Below are positions 54,472-56,141 of a DNA stretch of 56,141 nt, piece by piece (the stretch's first letter is position 1; every line of letters begins with the position of its first letter). The notes under the pieces were generated by a model. The model had not been told where the DNA came from. It worked only from the letters and a program-made list of their open reading frames with translations, and searched no databases. The position numbers and the translations under genes were made by a program. The DNA is from Calcarisporiella thermophila CBS 279.70 (lineage: Eukaryota > Calcarisporiellomycota): positions 1 to 56,141 of the forward strand of contig NW_027192228.1 of NCBI RefSeq assembly GCF_041956535.1, in the 5' to 3' direction.

Positions 54472-56141
54472 CTAATAGGCTGGAGTTTTTTCTACTTCTA
54501 TTGGGGTTGTGGGGTCAGCAGTAGCAGTTATACTTGCTCCCTCCTCAGGCGATGCCGTGGATGAATATAGGATCGGCGTTTCCTCATCGGTAGTGTTGTG
54601 ATATGTTGTCGAAGTTGATTCTTTAGAAATAGAGAGATCAGTACTGCTTGTTGGCTGCTCTGAAGTAGTCGTTTCGGATATGTCAGAAGTACTAGTGATG
54701 GATTCTTCAGGAGCAGGTGTAATCATACTTGAAATGGTAGAAGTGGGCCCCAACGAAACTGTTGGTTCTGAGACTCCTTCTGAAATTGCAGAAGTAAATT
54801 CTATTGTTGGGGATGTGAATGGGATTGCATCAGATATTGCAAAAGTTATATCTTCTGTGGTTGTTGCGGATGTGATTCTACCTGGACTTGTGGAATCCGA
54901 TCCATCTATAGTTGTTACAAGTGAGGTGGTGGGCGTGTTAGTAGCTGTGTCTGAAAAGGCTGTGGTTTCCTCCATCGTTTGCCTCGTAGACGCTTCTTCT
55001 GTACTCTTAGTAAATATCACATTTGAAGATGTAATAGATGTCGACGCTTTTGTAGAGGTAAGAGTCGACTCCGTTGTGATCGTTGGTGTAACAGATTCGC
55101 CTGGGTTCGCAGGATTCATTCCATCCAGAGTGGTTGAGGGTTCGATTGTACTCGAAACAGTAAAGGTTGGATCCCCTAAAGTAGTTAAAATCTCAGTCTC
55201 ACTCAACCTCGTGGTGTGTTCCTCGCTTGGAGTGGCTGTAGGAGCGGCTCCATCATTAATCGTGAAAGTCGTTTCTTCTGTGGATGATAGTTCTACAAAG
55301 TCTCCTGGACTTGATACTTGTGCGACATCTAGAGAAGTTGTGAGAGGATTTGCACCTGGAGCCGTGAAGTCCGGGGCATCTGGAGCATTTGTAGCTACAG
55401 ACCCCTCCAGATGGGTAACGACAAACTCTTCTGGAGGAGTGGTAAGTGGGAGAGCATCTGGTAATGTGAAAGTCGGCTCCTCTATGGTTTGCGTGGCTTC
55501 AATTTCGCCTAAAGTCGTAGCCTGCTTCCCGCTTGTAGTTACTGTGGGCATATTTGTATCCAAGGACGTGAAAGCTGGCTTACTCACGATCGACGTTACT
55601 ATACTACTGGAACTTATGCTCGGCTTCTCATCTAGTGTCGCTGTGGGTACATTTATATTAGAATGCGAAAGGGTTTGCACTTCTGGGATTGGTGTACCAG
55701 CAAAACTTTCGGGGGTTGTGGTAAATGTCTCAACTGGAACTGCGGGTGTTGGTGAACTGGGAGACGTAAAAATTGTTCCTCCTGGGATCCTTGTACCTGT
55801 AATTTCTCCTGGCGGCATTGTGTCTGTAATTATATCAGAATATAAGGTATAGGAATGTACAGCCTTAGATGTGGCGGTGAGTTTTTTTGATCTCGTGAAA
55901 CTCGGATTTTCAGGGACTGTTGTTGACGTAGGTGGTTCTGGAATTGTGTGAGTTGGCTGCGTAGACGATTCTTCAGATACTGACATGAATGCTGGTGGGT
56001 TTGGAATTGCGTTAGTTGGCTGTACAGGCGAGTCTCCAGGCACTGGCGTGAACACTGGTGGATTTGGAATTGCGTGAGTTGGCTGTGCAGGCGATTCTTC
56101 AGGCACCGGCGTGAACATTGGTGGGTTTGGATTAATATGGG
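54472..56141 (-). CDS. Ser/Thr/Pro-rich mucin-like protein, 5' end outside window
   Basis: An open frame continues through the right edge, so the true start and any signal peptide are missing. At least 555 residues are visible. Near the edge there are tandem repeats of about 21-22 residues on the theme NPPxFTPVPEESPAQPTHAIP, three to four copies with increasing divergence. The rest is a Thr/Ser-dominated string rich in TT, TST and ETT, without folded-domain motifs, ending IEVEKTPAY with no GPI-type hydrophobic tail. The composition suggests a heavily O-glycosylated cell-surface or secreted protein (inference). No introns are visible. The opposite strand also stays open for 390 codons, which is a composition effect of the repeats and not a gene. 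Confidence 0.6.
   Translation of the reverse strand, partial: HINPNPPMFTPVPEESPAQPTHAIPNPPVFTPVPGDSPVQPTNAIPNPPAFMSVSEESSTQPTHTIPEPPTSTTVPENPSFTRSKKLTATSKAVHSYTLYSDIITDTMPPGEITGTRIPGGTIFTSPSSPTPAVPVETFTTTPESFAGTPIPEVQTLSHSNINVPTATLDEKPSISSSSIVTSIVSKPAFTSLDTNMPTVTTSGKQATTLGEIEATQTIEEPTFTLPDALPLTTPPEEFVVTHLEGSVATNAPDAPDFTAPGANPLTTSLDVAQVSSPGDFVELSSTEETTFTINDGAAPTATPSEEHTTRLSETEILTTLGDPTFTVSSTIEPSTTLDGMNPANPGESVTPTITTESTLTSTKASTSITSSNVIFTKSTEEASTRQTMEETTAFSDTATNTPTTSLVTTIDGSDSTSPGRITSATTTEDITFAISDAIPFTSPTIEFTSAISEGVSEPTVSLGPTSTISSMITPAPEESITSTSDISETTTSEQPTSSTDLSISKESTSTTYHNTTDEETPILYSSTASPEEGASITATADPTTPIEVEKTPAY

Noticed and set aside
54680-55852. 390-codon open frame on the plus strand
   Set aside because: It is antisense to the Thr/Ser-rich repeats of the minus-strand gene; low-complexity repeats keep the complement open. 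It has no domain features.
1-56141. CRISPR arrays, rRNA or bacterial-type operons
   Set aside because: None are seen. The only short tandem repeats are the telomere, one GATG microsatellite and coding repeats; genes have spliceosomal introns and individual promoters.

Overview
The window is the end of a nuclear fungal chromosome. It opens with a C-strand telomere array, (CTAAC)n, equivalent to TTAGG on the G strand, so position 1 is the chromosome end. The genes are eukaryotic: most have several short introns with GT..AG borders, and several introns carry a CTAAC-type branch site. Markers that point to a fungus are a fungalysin protease, a HeLo-domain protein, a Hos4-like ankyrin protein, a probable complex I accessory subunit and a PAK kinase. 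The phylum is not settled. RPL5, the Crinkler-type header and the NlpC/P60 gene fit an early-diverging lineage (Mucoromycota-like), while HeLo proteins are best known from Ascomycota.

Positions 1-33,000 are an AT-rich, gene-poor, accessory subtelomere. In order it holds: an orphan polytopic membrane protein about 310 bp from the telomere array; perfect hairpins; an SDR oxidoreductase; a 975-aa HeLo-domain protein with a C-terminal CxE...PCxxC module; a decayed epoxide hydrolase; a frameshifted small secreted protein; two tandem 7TM receptor paralogs duplicated with their promoters; two small secreted proteins (beta/gamma-crystallin-like and Cys-rich) that share an upstream promoter module; a Crinkler-type header domain spliced to a C-terminal transmembrane helix; an intron-bearing secreted NlpC/P60 protein; two oppositely oriented dead Tc1/mariner relics; a GST; a GMC oxidoreductase; and a secreted M36 metalloprotease.

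Positions 33,000-54,000 are denser, richer in GC and made of conserved housekeeping genes: a Hos4-like Set3-complex subunit, a probable complex I accessory subunit, an alpha-arrestin, a nucleoside hydrolase, a CRIB/PAK kinase, nucleoporin Nup133 (17 coding exons reconstructed, reading frame closed throughout) and ribosomal protein L5. The right edge cuts a Ser/Thr/Pro-rich mucin-like gene.

The accessory half reads as an interaction arsenal: secreted hydrolases, small secreted proteins, receptors, an effector-type header and a self/non-self or cell-death candidate. Three genes there each appear to lack one base near a short homopolymer or repeat. That is either subtelomeric decay or residual assembly error. 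All intron models are mine, made by eye from splice borders, reading frame and protein continuity; no transcript data were available.
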